Source: an uncultured Bacillota bacterium
GTDB lineage: Bacteria; Bacillota; Dehalobacteriia; UBA7702
Length of the DNA: 64,000 nucleotides
Direction: 5' to 3'
NCBI GenBank assembly: GCA_934702375.1
Contig: CAKUYE010000001.1
Span: forward strand, 62,001 to 126,000
The notes beneath the pieces are model-generated. The model was not told the DNA's origin. It made no database searches and saw nothing but the letters and a program-made list of their open reading frames with translations. Position numbers and translations under genes: made by a program. Of this stretch, positions 8,204-17,852 are shown piece after piece (position 1 is the first letter of the stretch; the number at the start of each line of letters is the position of its first letter).

Positions 8204-9043
8204 TTATTCCATATCATCAATGATTTCCACAGACAAAGCCCCTTCCTCCTGATAGCCATAGTCCATGATATGAACGCAATCATCATAGCGAGCGGAACTG
8301 TTCAATGCCACGGCAAGATACCGCTTACCGTTTTTTTCAGCAGTAGCCATCAGACATTTTCCCGCCATACTGGTGGTGCCGGTCTTTAAACCCGTTGCAC
8401 CGTCGTAAGAGTAGAGAAACTTGTTGATATTGGTGATATCCATGGATTTTTCCGGCTTCAGCCACATCAATTTATGAGACGGAGCCGCAGGAAAAGAGGA
8501 AAGCCGGTCATTGTTCATATAAGCCGTGCCCAGCACTGCCAGGTCGTAGGCAGTGGTTTTTTGTGCTTCCTCGGAATAACCGTTCACATTGACCGAGGTC
8601 GTGTGCACCGCTCCCAAGGCCCAGGCCTTGGTATCCATAAGAATGGCATAAAAGGAGATATCCCCGGCAACGGCATCGGCCATAGCAACGGCGGCATCGT
8701 TGGCGGAAAAAAGCATCATCGCGTAGATCAAATCTTCATTGCGGATCACATCCCCCTCGGCCAAGCCGATCAACTGGCCGTTATAAACGGTTTGCGCCAA
8801 GGGACCGATGGTCACTTCATCGCGAAGTGCAATATACGGCTCTGCGGTAAGAAGGTTTAAAACCTTAATCAAGCTGGCAGGAGCCAAAGGACGGTCACAA
8901 TCCTTTTCCCACACCACCTCATTGCGATCCATATCATAAAGGATGGCACCATCGGCCTTTACCTCCGGCGGCTCCTTTGCCGCATCCACACCGGCAGGGA
9001 AACAAAAAAGTAAAAATACGCATAGGCAAAAAATCTTTTTCAT
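8204..9043 (-). CDS. dacA: D-alanyl-D-alanine carboxypeptidase (S11 family PBP)
   Basis: The 279-residue product has a signal peptide and the three active-site motifs of S11 penicillin-binding proteins: S57-L-I-K60, S112-A-N, and K219-T-G. These enzymes trim the terminal D-Ala of peptidoglycan stem peptides outside the membrane. It is shorter than DacA (about 390 residues) because it lacks the C-terminal beta domain and amphipathic anchor, like some sporulation-associated carboxypeptidases such as DacB/DacF relatives. GGGAGG precedes the ATG. The symbol marks the family, not a specific orthologue. Confidence 0.88.
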   Translation of the reverse strand: MKKIFCLCVFLLFCFPAGVDAAKEPPEVKADGAILYDMDRNEVVWEKDCDRPLAPASLIKVLNLLTAEPYIALRDEVTIGPLAQTVYNGQLIGLAEGDVIRNEDLIYAMMLFSANDAAVAMADAVAGDISFYAILMDTKAWALGAVHTTSVNVNGYSEEAQKTTAYDLAVLGTAYMNNDRLSSFPAAPSHKLMWLKPEKSMDITNINKFLYSYDGATGLKTGTTSMAGKCLMATAEKNGKRYLAVALNSSARYDDCVHIMDYGYQEEGALSVEIIDDME

Positions 9044-9126
9044 ATCACACCTCCCTTTACTATATCTTGAGAGGCTTAAAAAAATGTGCTAAAATAAAAA
9101 AAATTCGTTGAACGGACAATCTGATA

Positions 9127-9157
9127 TTGCTCATGACCCAAGGTCATAGGATACCAT
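9127..9157 (+). promoter_or_regulatory. MerR-type promoter with 19-bp spacer and central dyad
   Basis: TTGCTC at 9127-9132 and TACCAT at 9152-9157 are separated by exactly 19 bp. The spacer carries the perfect dyad ATGACC-CAA-GGTCAT (9133-9147). Over-long spacers with a dyad between -35 and -10 are the hallmark of MerR-activated promoters. The promoter reads into the MerR gene starting 24 bp downstream, implying autoregulation. Confidence 0.75.
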
Positions 9158-9180
9158 GATACGATAAGGAGGTGAAGGCT

Positions 9181-9906
9181 GTGTCCAAATATTCCACCGG
9201 AGAACTGGCAAAGCTTTGCAATGTATCGGTGCGCACCGTGCAATACTACGACAAAAAAGGTTTGCTAAAGCCCTCAGAGCTCAGCGAAGGCGGAAGAAGG
9301 CTCTACACGGAAACCGACCGCCAAAAGCTACAGTTGATCTGTGTGTTAAAAACGATGGGCTTATCTCTTGATGCCATTGGCGGAGTCCTAACCAGTAAAA
9401 AGCCAAATAAAGTATTAAAGCTTCTGCTTCAGGAACAAAAAAAACAGATTGATGCAGCAATAAAAGCCCAACAGCAACAGCTTGACACTATCAAACTCGT
9501 AGAAAGCTATTTGCAGGAAAACGCACCGCTGCCGGAAACCCTTACCCACGGTGTGGACGCTATCATGGAAAGCGACCGCAAATTAAAGCATACCCGAGGG
9601 ATTTTGCTGGGTGTAGGTCTTGTTATGGATGCAATTGAGATCGGTACCCTAATCTACGGAATCATTACCGGCACATGGCTCCCCTTTCTGCTGGGAATGT
9701 TCATAGTGATCCTTTGCGGTATCGGGGTCTTTCGACTGTATTACCACTCCACCGCATACATCTGCCCCAACTGCGGCAGCATCTTCCAAACCGGAGCCAA
9801 AGAATACTTCTTCTCATATCACAAACCCAACACCAGAAAGCTAACTTGTCCGGAATGTCACGAAAAAGACTGGTGCGTAGAGATCTACAACGACAAAAAA
9901 GAATAA
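9181..9906 (+). CDS. MerR-family regulator with membrane segment and zinc-ribbon tail
   Basis: The 241-residue product has a MerR winged helix at the N-terminus (YSTGELAKLCNVSVRTVQYYDKKG), a coiled-coil dimerisation helix to about residue 110, two hydrophobic segments (about 140-185) and a C-terminal CPNC...CPEC zinc ribbon. It is therefore probably a membrane-tethered regulator, an unusual form for this family. GTG 9181 is chosen over GTG 9172 because the latter overlaps the AAGGAGG site. The upstream 19-bp-spacer promoter suggests it controls itself. The ligand is unknown. Confidence 0.8.
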   Translation: MSKYSTGELAKLCNVSVRTVQYYDKKGLLKPSELSEGGRRLYTETDRQKLQLICVLKTMGLSLDAIGGVLTSKKPNKVLKLLLQEQKKQIDAAIKAQQQQLDTIKLVESYLQENAPLPETLTHGVDAIMESDRKLKHTRGILLGVGLVMDAIEIGTLIYGIITGTWLPFLLGMFIVILCGIGVFRLYYHSTAYICPNCGSIFQTGAKEYFFSYHKPNTRKLTCPECHEKDWCVEIYNDKKE

Positions 9907-9915
9907 AACAAAAAA

Positions 9916-10195
9916 ACTCGACAAACTCGCCAAGCAACGGCAATAGGCTATACATAACGGTATGCCCATTGTCGGCGATTGGCGATTTTGCCGAGTATCA
10001 GCCATTCAGCGCCCGGAAAGGGTGCGATAAACGTTCAGAACTCGGTAAAACTCACCGGGCGGCGGCAATAAGTATCAGCCAGCGCCCGGAAAGGGTGCGA
10101 TAAACGTTCAGAACTCGGTAAAACTCCTTTGGCAGCGGCGAAGCACTATACTAAGACGTATGTGTTTCGTCGGTGGCAAAGGATTTTGCCGAGTT
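9916..10195. repeat. Cluster of palindromic and direct repeats
   Basis: The 310-bp gap between the MerR gene and the deacetylase-like gene is filled by a repeat structure. A 47-bp sequence occurs twice exactly (10007-10053 and 10080-10126, period 73). Long imperfect hairpins occupy 9916-9996 and 10112-10195; both end in ACTCGRC / GCCGAGT arms. It appears to be three tandem units, the middle one lacking most of its hairpin. This could be a small non-autonomous mobile element family or an extragenic palindromic repeat. No open frame is present. Confidence 0.7.
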
Positions 10196-10216
10196 CTGTG
10201 CGTTTAGCGTGCCCGC

Positions 10217-11977
10217 TTAGAAAAGTTTCTTAAATTTACTTTGCGACATATCCTGCGTAATCGTCTTCCGCTCCAGATGGAAGAGGTCGGTATCCAGTTT
10301 CAGATAACCATCGCCTTTTACAAAGGCTGCGGAGAAGCCGGCATTCTTTACGGCATCCACAAGGACATCCGAGGTTGCGCCAAAGGGATAGATAAAGAAC
10401 GGCGTATTTTCTTCGCCAAGGTTATCACAGAGAACAGTAATCGCGGCGGTAACATCCTTTTTCACCCGGGCGGCATATTCTTCATCGGTTTCAAGGCGAT
10501 CTTCCCCTTCAACGGTGGTGGGAGCCGCAAGGAGAGGTTCTTCGCTGCCATAGCGATTGGAATCATAGCTTACGCAGCCAACTTCAAAGGTGCCGTCGGC
10601 AACCATTTCCTTGAGAGCCGCAAAGGTCACCGAGGGAAACCGGCAATCATCGTCAAAGGCATCCAATGCCTTTTCTGCACCGTCTTCACCGGCATTTACC
10701 GCATCCATTAGGGGGGAGCGATCCTCCACGGTTTTGACTACCGGCGCAATATTGGCTTTTAAACCGAGGTCTTTTAAGACCGGATAGGCCAAATCATAGG
10801 TGGATTCGTAGCCGTTCACAAAGAGAATCAGTACACTGTTTTTCGGCGGCATCACACCAGACTGCACATAGCTCTTGTACTCCGAAACCGTAAGGGTCTT
10901 AAAATCATTATCAGCAAGGTATTTCATTTCCTCTTTAAACTGATCCAAGGAAATAACCATATCGTCACCGTAGAAGGGACCTTTCACCAATTTATCCACT
11001 TTTTCCGTTGTCACGATTTCTTTGGTAGGATCTACCGGATCCGGAGTGCGTTTTTCTTTTTCCTCCGTCACAGTTTTCGAGATATTATCTTTATTTTTTG
11101 TAATGTAGAAATAGGCCAGTACCGGAACGCTTTCTGCCGCGTGGTACTCCCCTTCAATATGAATGGTTTTGGAAATCGTTTCCGACCAATTGCCTTTGTA
11201 GTCCTTCACGGCATAGGAAATCGTCACATCGCCGGATTCAAAATACCAGTCAGCGCGGTTTTCCCATTTTTCTTCCACAATCTCATAGCCCTGGGGAGAG
11301 CTGCTTTCGACGGTATACTGGATCTTTTCGCCTACATTGTAGGTATCTTTATCCGTGGAAAAGGTTGCCGTAGGCGCTTTGTCATCTTTTGTAGGTACAA
11401 AGATATCAATACGCTTGCTGGAAGCCGTATATGTCACACCATAACCCAAGGCATCAAAAAAGCTGCGCACCGGAACATACACGGTTCCATTGTCATCATA
11501 AACTTTCTGATCCAACTGGGAGCTGCCAAAGAGCCCCTGTTTCATGGCATCGCTATTAACGGTAAGCTTCACCCGTTTTCCGATGCCGTCAAATTTCACG
11601 GTACCTTTGTCTTTATCGTAATTTATCGTTCCGCCCATAACCTCGGCAATGCCGTCGGCAGGAAGATAGGCGACACCGTCTTTGGTAATATAAGCGCCGC
11701 TCATTTCATAGGTGGTACTTTCATCGGCAGATTCGGTGCTGCCTTCGATAAACCAGGCGTGAAGATCACCTTTTGCCGGAGCATTATTGGAATTGGAAGC
11801 GGTGGCGTTATCTGCAGAAAAGCCAACCACACCGATAATAACGACCATACAAAGGACGACCACGCTAATTACGATCGCCGCCAAAGAAGCCGCCAATACT
11901 TTCGGATTTTTTGTTTTACCGTTTTGCGGTAATCGTCTTCTTTTTTCATAGGATCTGCGATTGGAATGTAATTTCAT
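10217..11977 (-). CDS. Membrane-anchored polysaccharide-deacetylase-like protein, catalytic residues missing
   Basis: The 586-residue product has a basic cytoplasmic tail, one membrane helix (about 30-55), two copper-amine-oxidase-like stalk repeats (about 75-195), an Ig-like segment, and a C-terminal domain with the fold pattern of PgaB/IcaB-type deacetylases (NSVLILFVNGYESTYDLAYPVLKDLG; later FFIYPFGA). The usual catalytic T-F-D-D-G is replaced by L-F-V-N-G (385-389), and the His-x3-His metal motif is replaced (GCVSYDSNRYG). It is probably catalytically inactive and acts in cell-wall binding. ATG 11977 is chosen over TTG 11995 because AAGAGG lies at the proper distance. Confidence 0.75.
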   Translation of the reverse strand: MKLHSNRRSYEKRRRLPQNGKTKNPKVLAASLAAIVISVVVLCMVVIIGVVGFSADNATASNSNNAPAKGDLHAWFIEGSTESADESTTYEMSGAYITKDGVAYLPADGIAEVMGGTINYDKDKGTVKFDGIGKRVKLTVNSDAMKQGLFGSSQLDQKVYDDNGTVYVPVRSFFDALGYGVTYTASSKRIDIFVPTKDDKAPTATFSTDKDTYNVGEKIQYTVESSSPQGYEIVEEKWENRADWYFESGDVTISYAVKDYKGNWSETISKTIHIEGEYHAAESVPVLAYFYITKNKDNISKTVTEEKEKRTPDPVDPTKEIVTTEKVDKLVKGPFYGDDMVISLDQFKEEMKYLADNDFKTLTVSEYKSYVQSGVMPPKNSVLILFVNGYESTYDLAYPVLKDLGLKANIAPVVKTVEDRSPLMDAVNAGEDGAEKALDAFDDDCRFPSVTFAALKEMVADGTFEVGCVSYDSNRYGSEEPLLAAPTTVEGEDRLETDEEYAARVKKDVTAAITVLCDNLGEENTPFFIYPFGATSDVLVDAVKNAGFSAAFVKGDGYLKLDTDLFHLERKTITQDMSQSKFKKLF

Positions 11978-12263
11978 TTGAAACCTCTTTTGCAATTAAA
12001 AATTTACCAAAACAGTCTTTTTTTCTGTTGTTTCGTAAAAACTACCAGCTTACGCCGATATAGTTATCCTTTTATATTCTACCATATCCAACCGGAAAAT
12101 CCAAGGGCGTTTTAAAATTTTCACTAAAAATTAAGATTTTGGCTACAAAAGACATAGAGAACCGCAGTTTTAAAAAAAGTGAAAACATGGTATAATAGAA
12201 GTAATGCGATGCTGCCGAATTCCAGGTCCATGCAGGCGCATAATTTATTTACGGAGGCATAAA

Positions 12264-13367
12264 ATGAAAGATCCCAGATCAAAAAAATTAGCAGAATTAC
12301 TGATCCGATATTCCACAAATTTACAGCCGGGGGAAAAGGTTCTCATCGACTGCATCGGCAATTGCAGCGACCTTTGCATCGACATTGTAGAAGAAGCTTA
12401 CAAAGCAGGCGGCATCCCCTTTGTAAATGTGGAGAACCCGGAGCTGGAAGCAGCATTGCTCAAAGATGCAACGGAAGAATCCTTCCTGCTGCGGAGAAAA
12501 TGGGAAGAGTTGCGTATGAAAGAGATGGATGCCTATATCGGTGTTCGGGCCACCAACAACAGCTATACCTTTAAAAACATTCCGGCAAAGCAGCACGAAC
12601 TCCAAAGCACCCTCCTCTGGGAGCCGGTACACGGCAAAATTCGCGTACCTCAAACCAAATGGGTCATTCTGCGCTACCCCAATGACTCCATGGCACAAAT
12701 GGCAGAAATGCCCACCGCCGATTTTGAAGACTATTTCTTTGATGTTTGCACCGTAGACTACCGCAAAATGTCGGCAGCCATGGATCCTCTGGTCACACTG
12801 ATGGAAAAAACCGATAAGGTGCGGCTGGTGGCTCCCGGAACAGACCTCACCTTTTCCATTCAAGGCATCCCGGCCATCAAGTGCGACGGCAAGTGCAATA
12901 TCCCCGATGGCGAAGTATACACCGCTCCGGTGAAGGACAGTGTAAACGGCGTGATCCGCTACAATACCCCCTCTCCTTACGATGGCTTTGTATTCAAAGA
13001 TATGGAGCTGACCTTTGAAAACGGAAAGATTGTAAAAGCTACCTCCAATAATACCGAGCGCTGCAATAAGATTTTCGATACCGACGAAGGCAGCCGCTAT
13101 GTGGGAGAATTTGCCATCGGCGTAAATCCCCAGATTCACGATGCCATGGGCGATATCCTCTTTGACGAAAAAATTGCCGGCTCCATCCACTTTACCCCTG
13201 GAGCCTCCTACGACGATGCCCCCAACGGCAACGACAGTGCCGTACATTGGGATCTGGTACTAATCCAAACACCGGAATACGGCGGCGGCGAGATCTGGTT
13301 TGACGATGTCCTTATCCGCAAAGACGGTCTTTTTGTTCTTGATGAATTAAAAAGCCTGAATCCTTAA
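12264..13367 (+). CDS. M29-family metallo-aminopeptidase
   Basis: The 367-residue product is a thermophilic-aminopeptidase (M29, AmpS/PepS-like) protein: it opens with KLAELLIRYSTNLQPGEKVLI and carries the metal-site segments CNIPDGEVYTAP, EFAIGVNP and HFTPGASYDDAPNGN...VHWD. These cytoplasmic dimers remove N-terminal residues from peptides. ATG 12264 follows ACGGAGG; a longer upstream frame lacks a site. An extended -10 (TGG TATAAT, about 12188-12196) lies about 70 bp upstream. The next gene starts 52 bp downstream and is probably co-transcribed. Confidence 0.9.
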   Translation: MKDPRSKKLAELLIRYSTNLQPGEKVLIDCIGNCSDLCIDIVEEAYKAGGIPFVNVENPELEAALLKDATEESFLLRRKWEELRMKEMDAYIGVRATNNSYTFKNIPAKQHELQSTLLWEPVHGKIRVPQTKWVILRYPNDSMAQMAEMPTADFEDYFFDVCTVDYRKMSAAMDPLVTLMEKTDKVRLVAPGTDLTFSIQGIPAIKCDGKCNIPDGEVYTAPVKDSVNGVIRYNTPSPYDGFVFKDMELTFENGKIVKATSNNTERCNKIFDTDEGSRYVGEFAIGVNPQIHDAMGDILFDEKIAGSIHFTPGASYDDAPNGNDSAVHWDLVLIQTPEYGGGEIWFDDVLIRKDGLFVLDELKSLNP

Positions 13368-13419
13368 AACAAAATTTAAAAGATAGAAGAATCCCTGTTT
13401 CAGGAAAGGATGATGTGAA

Positions 13420-15087
13420 ATGCAGCGAAACAGTACCGTTACCATTACCATCGACGGCAAAGATTACACCTTTCCCTACGGCAGCCGCCTGGAGCATATT
13501 TTAGAATCCTTTGGGAAGCCAAAGATTCCCGTAGTCGGTGCATTGATCAACGGATATGTACGGGGGCTTTATTATCCCGTAATCATTGACTGTACCATTA
13601 CCTGGATCGACCTTAAAACCAACCTTGGAAGAAGTATTTACCGAAACAGCCAGCGGATGATGCTTTTGGCCGCTCATAATACGATCTTCCCGGAACGCAC
13701 GCTTTTTATTAAACATACCCTTGGCGACGGCACCTATTGCGAAAGCCGCGGCGAAACACCTTTTGATACAGAAATGATGAGTCAGCTCAAAAAGGAGCTG
13801 ACGCGAATGGTGGAAGAAGCCATACCAATCAAGTACCGCTCCATTTTTTCCGAAGATGCTAAGACCCTTTGCCACAATCGTCATGATCATATTCAGGAAG
13901 AGCTGCTTATGGCTTCCTCCAATGCCAAATTCAGCTTCTATGAGATCGGTACCACGCTGGAAGGTTTTCACGGCACGGTAGTTACCAATTGTGCCCTTTT
14001 GCCAATTTTTGACCTAACTGCTTTTGGCAGCGGCTTTATTATGCGGGCCCCAACGGCAGACTACCCGGATCAAGTCCCGCCAACACTGAATATCCAACGT
14101 ATCGGCACCCTCTTTCTCCGGTTCGACCACTGGGCGGAATCATTAAAGATCAACACCGTGGGAGAGTTGAATCACGCCATTCGCCAAGGAAACGTCCCTC
14201 AGCTGATTGAAATGGCGGAAACCATGCAGATGCAAAATATCTTTGAGATCGGTCAACAAATCATCAACGATATCGATAATATCCGTGTGCTGCTCATTGC
14301 CGGCCCCTCTTCCTCAGGGAAGACCACCTTTTCCCACAAGCTCAGCGTCTTTTTCAAAATCAACGGCATCGAACCGGTGACCTTGGCAACCGACGATTAC
14401 TTTGTAAACCGCGACCGCACCCCCGTTGACGAAAACGGGAATTACGATTTTGAATCCATTGATTGCGTTGATCTGGAACGCTTGGATCACGACATCAGCA
14501 GCCTAATCCAAGGAAAAGTTACGGAAACGCCGATCTTCGATTTCATGAAGGGCAACCGCAAAAAGGAAACCCGCAAAATGGTCATGGGCAAAAAGCAAAT
14601 CCTCGTTATCGAAGGAATCCACTGCCTAAATGAACGCATTGCCGAAAATGTACCCAAAAAGAACAAGCGACGTTTGTTTATGAGCGTATTAACTCAATTA
14701 AATCTGGATCGCCACAACCCCATTTCCAGCACCGACAATCGACTGCTTCGGCGCATGACCCGAGATAAAGCCACTCGAAACACCTCTCCGGCGGAAACGA
14801 TTATGCGCTGGGAATCGGTACAGCGGGGAGAAAACTGCAACATATATCCGTACCAGGAGAATGCAGACTTTTTCTGCAATACCTCGCTGATCTACGAAAT
14901 GGCAGTACTAAAGCCCTTTATCGAGCCTGCGCTAAAGGAGATCGGCACCGATCAGCAGGCCTACAATGAGGCGCGGCGCCTTCTGACGATTCTGGATTTC
15001 ATGCGTCCCATCGATGCATCCCTGGTTCCTCCAAACTCTCTGTTACGGGAGTTTATCGGCGGCAGCGCCTTTGCCAATCAATACTAA
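13420..15087 (+). CDS. TGS-domain uridine-kinase-like protein
   Basis: The 555-residue product has an N-terminal ThrRS-like region (a TGS-like beta-grasp followed by a second-additional-domain-like segment) and a C-terminal P-loop kinase of the uridine kinase/phosphoribulokinase type (Walker A AGPSSSGKTTFS about residues 292-303; TDDYFVNR; VIEGIHCLN). This two-part architecture is widespread in Firmicutes as a nucleoside-kinase-like protein whose substrate is not settled. It follows the M29 peptidase by 52 bp and ends at a strong terminator. AGGA lies before the ATG. Confidence 0.85.
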   Translation: MQRNSTVTITIDGKDYTFPYGSRLEHILESFGKPKIPVVGALINGYVRGLYYPVIIDCTITWIDLKTNLGRSIYRNSQRMMLLAAHNTIFPERTLFIKHTLGDGTYCESRGETPFDTEMMSQLKKELTRMVEEAIPIKYRSIFSEDAKTLCHNRHDHIQEELLMASSNAKFSFYEIGTTLEGFHGTVVTNCALLPIFDLTAFGSGFIMRAPTADYPDQVPPTLNIQRIGTLFLRFDHWAESLKINTVGELNHAIRQGNVPQLIEMAETMQMQNIFEIGQQIINDIDNIRVLLIAGPSSSGKTTFSHKLSVFFKINGIEPVTLATDDYFVNRDRTPVDENGNYDFESIDCVDLERLDHDISSLIQGKVTETPIFDFMKGNRKKETRKMVMGKKQILVIEGIHCLNERIAENVPKKNKRRLFMSVLTQLNLDRHNPISSTDNRLLRRMTRDKATRNTSPAETIMRWESVQRGENCNIYPYQENADFFCNTSLIYEMAVLKPFIEPALKEIGTDQQAYNEARRLLTILDFMRPIDASLVPPNSLLREFIGGSAFANQY

Positions 15088-15127
15088 AAGAAAAACCAAA
15101 AAATTTAAGAAAAATTTAATGAAAAAT

Positions 15128-15149
15128 GGCGGAGAAATCCGCCTTTTTT
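15128..15149 (+). terminator. Intrinsic terminator
   Basis: GGCGGA-GAAA-TCCGCC followed by six T's ends the M29-uridine kinase transcript. Confidence 0.9.
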
Positions 15150-15210
15150 GTTCAAAGATATGGTACAATAGCTACATCAGAAAACATGAGAAAAAAGGAG
15201 AGCATATCAA

Positions 15211-17769
15211 GTGAACAAATGGAGAATGAGAAATCTATTTTTGGGAATTATTACAGCCATTTGTCTGTTATTCCCCACAGGAGTATGGGCGGAAAGCACC
15301 TCTTACATTGTCTCTTTTGATGAGGATGCCAATGTAACAGCTGCTTTTGAAAAAAAATACAACCTGACTCCACTGACAGAAGAGGATCACGGACTTTACA
15401 CCACCGATAAGAAAAATGCAGTCCGACTGGAAAGTAACCCCAAGGTAGAAAACATTACACCCAACGGCCGCTGCTATTTGGCCGCCACGGCTAACGACCC
15501 CTACTACACCAACGGTAGCCAGTGGGCCATCGATGCAATTCAAGCCTCCTACGGTTGGAATGTATCCTCAGGCACAAAACCGGTACGAATCGCCGTAATC
15601 GACACCGGCTTTGCCTTTGGCCATCAGGATAACGGCAGCATCGTTCCGGGAAAAGACTATATCACCAATGGATATACTGCCTACGATCACTTTAAACACG
15701 GTACCGCCTGTGCCGGATTGATTGGCGCAAAAATCAATAATGGTTTGGGTATCGCCGGATTGACCAATCAATGCGAAGTTATCGTGTTCAGCGTATTCCG
15801 AAACGAAGACGGCGGCGAAGAATATGCCAACGACGATGATATCATTGCAGCCATCTACGATGCCGTAGATGTTTACAATGTCGATGTTATTTCCATGAGC
15901 TTCGGCGGCAGCGGCATTAATGAAGAAATGGAAAAGGCTGCCCGCTATGCTTATGAAAAGAATACGATCTTAGTGGCCGCCACCGGCAACCAGGGCGCAA
16001 ACGGCTCTCCCTATGAATATCCGGCCATGTTTAACGAAGTCGTAGGGGTAGCCAATATGAACAGCAGCTACGAGATCAACTACGACTCCACTGCCAACGA
16101 TTCCGTATACATTGCCGCCCCGGGCACCCATATCGCCACCTTAGATACGGTCAAAGACAACTATAATTACATGAGCGGAACCTCCTTGGCGACACCCCAC
16201 GTTGCAGCATTGGCGGGACTTGCCCGGTGTATCGACCCCGATCTGACACCGGAGGGATTCAAATATTACCTCCGCAGCACCAGCACGGATATGGAAAGCC
16301 AGGGCTATGATATTTATTCCGGCTATGGTCTCATCAACTACAAAACTTTCCTCGATGCCGTAAGCGAAAACAAGGACAAAACGCTGATCGGTAGCGGCAC
16401 TGTTGCCAATCCTTATCAAATCAACAGCGCCGCCGATCTTGAGCTATTCAGCCTGATCGCTTCGGAAAACCCCAGTGCTTCTGCTCAATTAACCGCAGAT
16501 ATTGGAGTATCCGATCATTTCAGCGGCATCGAAAGCAATTACCAGGGAACTTTCGACGGTGCCGGTCACAAAATTTCCAATTTGCAACGCAGTCTATTCC
16601 ATGTTGTCGAAAAGAACGGTTCGGTGAAAAACCTTCAACTATCCGGGAACATAACCAACGATATCTACAACGGTTTTGTTGCCGACGAAAATAACGGAAC
16701 TTTGGAAAAAATCGTGACCCAAGGAAATATTTACGTAGAATCTGCCGGAGGGATCTGCGGGATTAACCGAGGAACGATCACCCAATGCATCAACAAAGCA
16801 ACGATCCGCGGGATCAATATCGGCGGGATCGCGGCATCCTGCTATAAAGGGACGATCGCCCAATGCATCAATACCGCTGAAATCCGTTCGGAAACCAACC
16901 GTGCGGCGGGCATTTGCTCGATCCTTGTTTCCGGCGGCACGATTAAAAACTGCTATAATATTGGTTCAATCCAGGGAACCAATCGCTATGGCGGTATTGT
17001 AGCAACAGCAAAACAATCCACGATTCGAAACTGTTACTATTTGGAAAGCACAGTATCCGACGGAGATTCCAGCGAAAATATCGTTGCAAAAACCGAAGCA
17101 TACATGAAAAGCAAAGGATTCCTCTGCATGCTCAACGATGGCGGAGACTTCTTTACCACAGACGCAGCAATGAAAAACAACGGCTATCCCATTTTTGGAA
17201 CTTCCGGTTTAACAACCCATTTTAAAGATGTCGCCACAAACCAATGGTACGCCAATGCCATCTATGACTTGGCAGCCGAAGGAATCCTTAACGGAAAGGG
17301 CGGCGGTATATACGACCCGCAAGCTTCGGTAACGAGAGCAGAGTTTATTATGATCCTCGCAAAATTAGCCGGAGAAGATATTTCTTCATTCAAGAAAGAC
17401 AGCCGTTTCCGGGATATTGCCATAGATTCCTGGTATAATGCAGCGGTTAACTGGGCTGCGGAAAAGGAACTTGCCTATGGCAAAACCTCCACAGAATTTT
17501 ATCCCAATGATAATGTGACCCGAGAAGAAATTGCATCCTTCCTCATGCGTTATATTAACCGCTATCACAAAGAGATCGTTCCGGATACATCTTCGCTTGT
17601 TTTTAGCGACAGCAACCGCATTGCCGATTGGGCTAAAAAAGATGTGGCTTCACTTACCGCATTAGGGATCATCAGGGGTTACGAGGATCACAGCTTCCGC
17701 CCGCAAAAAACGGCCAGCCGAGCAGAAGCAGCTCAGCTGGGGAACGCTACCCGATTGAAAACAAATTAA
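15211..17769 (+). CDS. Secreted subtilisin-like protease with GLUG and SLH repeats
   Basis: The 852-residue product has a signal peptide (cleaved near VWAES, about 28), a short propeptide, and an S8 catalytic domain with D131 (VIDTGFAFG), H163 (HGTACAGLIG), oxyanion N260 and S325 (GTSLATPH). Residues about 400-640 hold GLUG-like beta-repeats with alternating Cys (GGICGINRGTITQC and similar). Three SLH repeats close the protein (about 665-850), anchoring it to the wall. It is a surface protease, probably for peptide supply or surface-protein turnover. The start is a GTG with AAAAGGAG upstream; an extended -10 (TGG TACAAT, 15161-15169) precedes it. Confidence 0.92.
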   Translation: MNKWRMRNLFLGIITAICLLFPTGVWAESTSYIVSFDEDANVTAAFEKKYNLTPLTEEDHGLYTTDKKNAVRLESNPKVENITPNGRCYLAATANDPYYTNGSQWAIDAIQASYGWNVSSGTKPVRIAVIDTGFAFGHQDNGSIVPGKDYITNGYTAYDHFKHGTACAGLIGAKINNGLGIAGLTNQCEVIVFSVFRNEDGGEEYANDDDIIAAIYDAVDVYNVDVISMSFGGSGINEEMEKAARYAYEKNTILVAATGNQGANGSPYEYPAMFNEVVGVANMNSSYEINYDSTANDSVYIAAPGTHIATLDTVKDNYNYMSGTSLATPHVAALAGLARCIDPDLTPEGFKYYLRSTSTDMESQGYDIYSGYGLINYKTFLDAVSENKDKTLIGSGTVANPYQINSAADLELFSLIASENPSASAQLTADIGVSDHFSGIESNYQGTFDGAGHKISNLQRSLFHVVEKNGSVKNLQLSGNITNDIYNGFVADENNGTLEKIVTQGNIYVESAGGICGINRGTITQCINKATIRGINIGGIAASCYKGTIAQCINTAEIRSETNRAAGICSILVSGGTIKNCYNIGSIQGTNRYGGIVATAKQSTIRNCYYLESTVSDGDSSENIVAKTEAYMKSKGFLCMLNDGGDFFTTDAAMKNNGYPIFGTSGLTTHFKDVATNQWYANAIYDLAAEGILNGKGGGIYDPQASVTRAEFIMILAKLAGEDISSFKKDSRFRDIAIDSWYNAAVNWAAEKELAYGKTSTEFYPNDNVTREEIASFLMRYINRYHKEIVPDTSSLVFSDSNRIADWAKKDVASLTALGIIRGYEDHSFRPQKTASRAEAAQLGNATRLKTN

Positions 17770-17852
17770 TCTGAAAAAGAGGGAACAAACAACTTTTGTC
17801 GAAATATTTTACAGAGTGTTTTAAATTATGTTTTCATTAGGAGGGTGTTTCA

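Noticed and set aside
9916..10195. CRISPR array
   Set aside because: Only two exact copies, 47 bp each, with hairpin units between them; no regular spacers and no cas genes.
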